From Bacteroidetes bacterium UBA1941 (GTDB lineage Bacteria; Bacteroidota; Bacteroidia; Chitinophagales; LD1), in the NCBI GenBank assembly GCA_002336805.1, contig DDEZ01000013.1, positions 195,962-259,961 of the forward strand: DNA of 64,000 nt. Reading direction: 5' to 3'. Positions 61,411-64,000 of this stretch are shown here, piece by piece; position 1 is the first letter of the stretch, and each line of letters starts with the position of its first letter. The position numbers were made by a program, and so were the translations under genes. The notes beneath the pieces were generated by a model. It searched no databases and was not told the DNA's origin. It saw only the letters and a program-made list of their open reading frames with translations.

Positions 61411-61483
61411 GTGCATAGCTGGAGAGGGTGGTTACTGTTTTTGCGATAAATAATATGGAGATTTACCAATGTAAAGTAATGAC

Positions 61484-61816
61484 ATGGAAAGTAACCTGAA
61501 GTACGACAAGCATATCTTCATCTGTACCAATCAGCGGGTCAATAGCGAGCGGCCCAGCTGCGGTGAGGCACACGGCATGGAGCTGGTGCAGGCTTTCAAA
61601 AAAGAGATCAAGGACCGCGGCCTGAATGTCAATATGCGCGCGCAGAAGACCGGCTGCCTCGATATCTGCGAGCAGGGCCCGAGTGTAGTGGTCTATCCGG
61701 AGGGTGTCTTTTATGGCAATGTGCAGCTCAGTGATGTGCAGGAGATAGTAGAGGAGCACCTGGTCCATGGCAGGCCTGTGGCCCGCCTGAGGTTGAAATT
61801 TGAAAGGCCCGCCTGA
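61484..61816 (+). CDS. Thioredoxin-like [2Fe-2S] ferredoxin
   Basis: A 110-residue protein with the four cysteines of the thioredoxin-like ferredoxin family at 14, 26, 58 and 62 (IFICTNQR, RPSCGE, TGCLDICEQGP). It probably binds one [2Fe-2S] cluster and carries electrons in the cytoplasm; the partner is not evident. VYPEGVFYGNVQ is the conserved strand after the cluster. Its stop overlaps the start of the TPR gene by one base (TGATG), so the two are likely translated together. Confidence 0.88.
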   Translation: MESNLKYDKHIFICTNQRVNSERPSCGEAHGMELVQAFKKEIKDRGLNVNMRAQKTGCLDICEQGPSVVVYPEGVFYGNVQLSDVQEIVEEHLVHGRPVARLRLKFERPA

Positions 61817-62538
61817 TGAAAATGATGCAACATATCCTGGCAGCTATCATAGCGCTGCCGCTGATGCTTTCTGCGCAGCAGCAGGATGCCTCTGCGCTAT
61901 ATGGTGAGGGAGTCCGTGCTTTTTATGACCAGGACTACCAGACCGCCATTATCAAATATACCAACGCACTGGCGCTGAAGCCTAATACTGTGGGCTACCT
62001 GTACAACAGGGGGCTGGCCTATCAGAAAGTAAATAACAGCAGAGCAGCGGGAGCGGACTTTCATGATGTGCTGGCTCTGGACAGCCTGTATCTGGATGCC
62101 TGGTACGAGCTGGGCAGTATAGAGATGGATGCCAAGCGCTATGACAGCGCCAATATCCTGTTTCGCCGTGCCCTGCAGATCAGTGGTGAGGATACCCGGT
62201 CGCTGCACCAGCTGGCCGTACTCTGCTACTACAAGAGGAATAACAAAGGCGCCATAGAGATCTATAACCGGATACTGTCTATCAATCCCAAAGATGAGCA
62301 GGCCCTGTATAAAAGAGGGCTGGCAAAGTCCAATTCTTCCGACTTCACAGGCGCGATCCGTGATTTTAACATACTGGTAGGTCTCAATCCCCGGCATACG
62401 CAGGCTATGGAGGAGCGCGCCACATGCTACATGAGGATCAATGACTTAGACAATGCCTGCCGGGACTTTCAGAAACTCATGGACCTGGGCAATCCCCGCG
62501 CCAAAGAAAATATCATGAAATATTGTGTCAAACACTGA
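61816..62538 (+). CDS. Exported TPR protein
   Basis: A 240-residue protein with a signal peptide (1-20, ending LMLSAQ) and five or so tetratricopeptide repeats (about 28-230), such as AIIKYTNALALKPNTVGYLYNRGLAYQ and AIEIYNRILSINPKDEQALYKRGLA. TPR arrays bind proteins; the partner is unknown. An ATG at 61822 is an alternative start. It overlaps the ferredoxin gene by one base. A 135-base gap with no clear promoter separates it from the next TPR gene. Confidence 0.85.
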   Translation: MKMMQHILAAIIALPLMLSAQQQDASALYGEGVRAFYDQDYQTAIIKYTNALALKPNTVGYLYNRGLAYQKVNNSRAAGADFHDVLALDSLYLDAWYELGSIEMDAKRYDSANILFRRALQISGEDTRSLHQLAVLCYYKRNNKGAIEIYNRILSINPKDEQALYKRGLAKSNSSDFTGAIRDFNILVGLNPRHTQAMEERATCYMRINDLDNACRDFQKLMDLGNPRAKENIMKYCVKH

Positions 62539-62673
62539 CACCCTATCCTCTAATTGACGTATATTCATTGTGTTGCAACATGCATTAATGTTAAAGTTAA
62601 TGTATAGTGAAACAACCTCGACCTTGTAATCGTAGTGCCTATACCGAATTTCTTTTATCTTCAGTAAGCACGC

Positions 62674-64000
62674 ATGAAGAAAAACTACGCACCCTTAATA
62701 TGTTTGATCGTCCTGCTTTTTACCGCATATGCCGGAAAAGCTAATGGTGACGAGCAGTCTAAAGTCAATGAGCTGATAGAGGTCTCGACCGCCTACCGCT
62801 TTTCTGACATCCACAAATCACTAACGACTATAGATGAGGCGCTGGCTATAGCGCAAAAAATAGACTACAAACAGGGCATAGCCAGGTGCTATCTCAAAAA
62901 GGGCCAATATCTGTCCAATGCCGGAGTACTGAAGGAAAGCGGGGAAAACCTGGAGAAAGCAGCGGCCCTCTTCAAAAGTATAGACAAGCGCAATGAATAC
63001 GCCATATGCCTCAAGGAGCTGGCGGACTACAAAAGATCTACAGGCGATCCTGAGAAGGCAGAGGAGCTGATCAAAGAGTCCACAGCTATAGCTACAGAGC
63101 TACAGGACAAGCAGCTGCTGGCCGAGTGCGAGATAGCCAGCGGTATCATAGATATGAAGACGGGTGAGTTTGCCGATGCTACAGCGCACTTGCTCAGCGC
63201 ACTCCGGACTGCAGAAGCGATCAAAAATGATGAGATCATCATGAATAGCTGCCGCGAGCTCGGCAATATCAACTCCCTGGAAGAAAATATACCGCGCTCC
63301 AATGAATACTTTGAGCGGGCACTGAGCATCAGCAAGAAGATAGGCAATAAACTGGGTGTGGCAGATGCATATTGCAACATAGCTTCTAACTATCTGACCA
63401 TAGGCGACCTGGATAATGCGGCGGTCAATATCGCAAAGTCTATGGAGCTCAGCCGCCAGCTGAACTATAAGCCTACCCTCGCACTCGACCTGCTCAATAT
63501 GGGCTACTGCCTCACCTATCAGAATAAATACAAAGAGGCTGATAAGCAACTGGCGGAAGCTGAGCGTGTGTTTGGCGAGCTAGGAGATAAGCACGGACAG
63601 GCCGAGGTACTCAATGCCAAGGGCTACCTGGCTGCCAAAACACATAATCTGGACGAGGCCGAGAAGAACTACGTAGCCAGCGCCACTGCGGCCAAGCCCA
63701 TCAAAGCAAACGACCAGCTGAAGGCCTCCTACGATGGCCTGGCATATATCTACGAGCAGAAGAAGGACTACGAGGGTGCTTATCATTTCCAGAAACTCTC
63801 GCAGGAGATCAGCAGCCAGGTATTCAACACCAGCAATGCGCGCGCAGTGACCAAGCTGCAGCTCAGCTATGACTTTGAGAAAGTAAAAGAACAGCAGCGC
63901 CGCGAGCAGGAGCTGAAAGATAAGGTAACCGCCGCCGATCGTACCCGCGAGCGCTGGTTCAACTATTTCCTCGTAGTGGTAGGGCTCATGGCTGCCATCA
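62674..64000 (+). CDS. TPR-containing signalling protein (3' end cut by window)
   Basis: The frame from the ATG at 62674 runs to the window end (442 codons visible). It starts with a signal peptide (LICLIVLLFTAYAGKANG, about 8-25), then about eight TPR motifs up to residue 390 (for example ANSYLTIGDL region and GQAEVLNAKGYLAAKTHNLDEA). A basic coiled coil (EKVKEQQRREQELKDKV) and the start of a membrane helix (WFNYFLVVVGLMAAI) end the visible part. This layout is that of Bacteroidota TPR sensor kinases or TPR-LuxR regulators with the output domain after the helix. The output domain is outside the window, so the class is not known. Confidence 0.8.
   Translation, partial: MKKNYAPLICLIVLLFTAYAGKANGDEQSKVNELIEVSTAYRFSDIHKSLTTIDEALAIAQKIDYKQGIARCYLKKGQYLSNAGVLKESGENLEKAAALFKSIDKRNEYAICLKELADYKRSTGDPEKAEELIKESTAIATELQDKQLLAECEIASGIIDMKTGEFADATAHLLSALRTAEAIKNDEIIMNSCRELGNINSLEENIPRSNEYFERALSISKKIGNKLGVADAYCNIASNYLTIGDLDNAAVNIAKSMELSRQLNYKPTLALDLLNMGYCLTYQNKYKEADKQLAEAERVFGELGDKHGQAEVLNAKGYLAAKTHNLDEAEKNYVASATAAKPIKANDQLKASYDGLAYIYEQKKDYEGAYHFQKLSQEISSQVFNTSNARAVTKLQLSYDFEKVKEQQRREQELKDKVTAADRTRERWFNYFLVVVGLMAAI

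Noticed and set aside
1..64000. CRISPR arrays, tRNA and rRNA genes, insertion sequences, prophage genes
   Set aside because: I looked for spaced direct repeats, cloverleaf-like sequence, transposase motifs and phage structural genes, and found none I could support. Short tRNAs can escape reading by eye, so a tRNA scan would be needed to be certain.

Overview
The window is a gene-dense stretch of a Bacteroidota chromosome, most likely from the order Chitinophagales. Pointers to this are type IX secretion (T9SS) C-terminal sorting tails on secreted proteins, SprB-type repeats, a DUF4271 gene beside hemD, a Wzi/RemB-like outer-membrane protein, DUF1573 and DUF3109 proteins, and promoter-like TTG/TAnnTTTG motifs with few Shine-Dalgarno sites. 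I count 53 protein genes, two of them cut by the window edges. I see no rRNA, tRNA, CRISPR array, insertion sequence or prophage. No gene-free stretch exceeds 300 bases; the largest are about 150 bases.

Layout: 1-5080 is a signalling cluster (triple-receiver hybrid kinase, lone receiver, CheR, CheB). 5115-9070 is a polysaccharide export/ligation set (flippase, Wzz-like, O-antigen ligase-like). 9047-17751 on the minus strand holds a PP2C phosphatase, an orphan OppC-like permease, a glycosyltransferase, a T9SS protein, P5C dehydrogenase, a secreted GH13 glucosidase and a DUF1573 protein. 17890-19840 is a kinase/regulator pair. 19841-28176 carries pheS, an ALDH8-like dehydrogenase with a RidA-like deaminase (probably 2-aminomuconate catabolism), priA, a molybdenum oxidoreductase with cytochrome b, and glyA. 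28324-31552 has a sugar nucleotidyltransferase, a nitronate monooxygenase-like protein and serA. 31624-37681 has surface and envelope proteins (a T9SS protein, a collagen-like protein, a lipoprotein) around eno.

37682-41561 (minus) is a galK-galT-outer-membrane protein operon. 41613-46830 has hemW, a BamA/TamA-like protein, DUF4271, a histone H1-like Lys/Ala repeat protein and hemD. 46864-50396 (minus) is a methyltransferase-PBP1A-DUF3109 operon. 50416-55527 has TraB/GumN, a hydrolase, an ethanolamine permease, a glutamine-synthetase-like enzyme and a TMEM229-like membrane protein. 55635-57074 is an unknown helical protein. 57227-59968 is a large T9SS protein with SprB, dockerin-like and cohesin-like parts. 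60051-61354 is pyrH-frr, followed by a thioredoxin-like ferredoxin and two TPR proteins.

The most unusual point is at 45470-46830. The histone H1-like gene ends just after a run of nine A. A -1 shift there opens a Ser-rich reading frame running without a stop into the Lys/Pro/Ala-rich N-terminal tail of hemD. Other points of interest are a promoter overlapping a terminator hairpin (17281-17320), a Thr-rich collagen-like surface protein, and a possible ethanolamine glutamylation pair.
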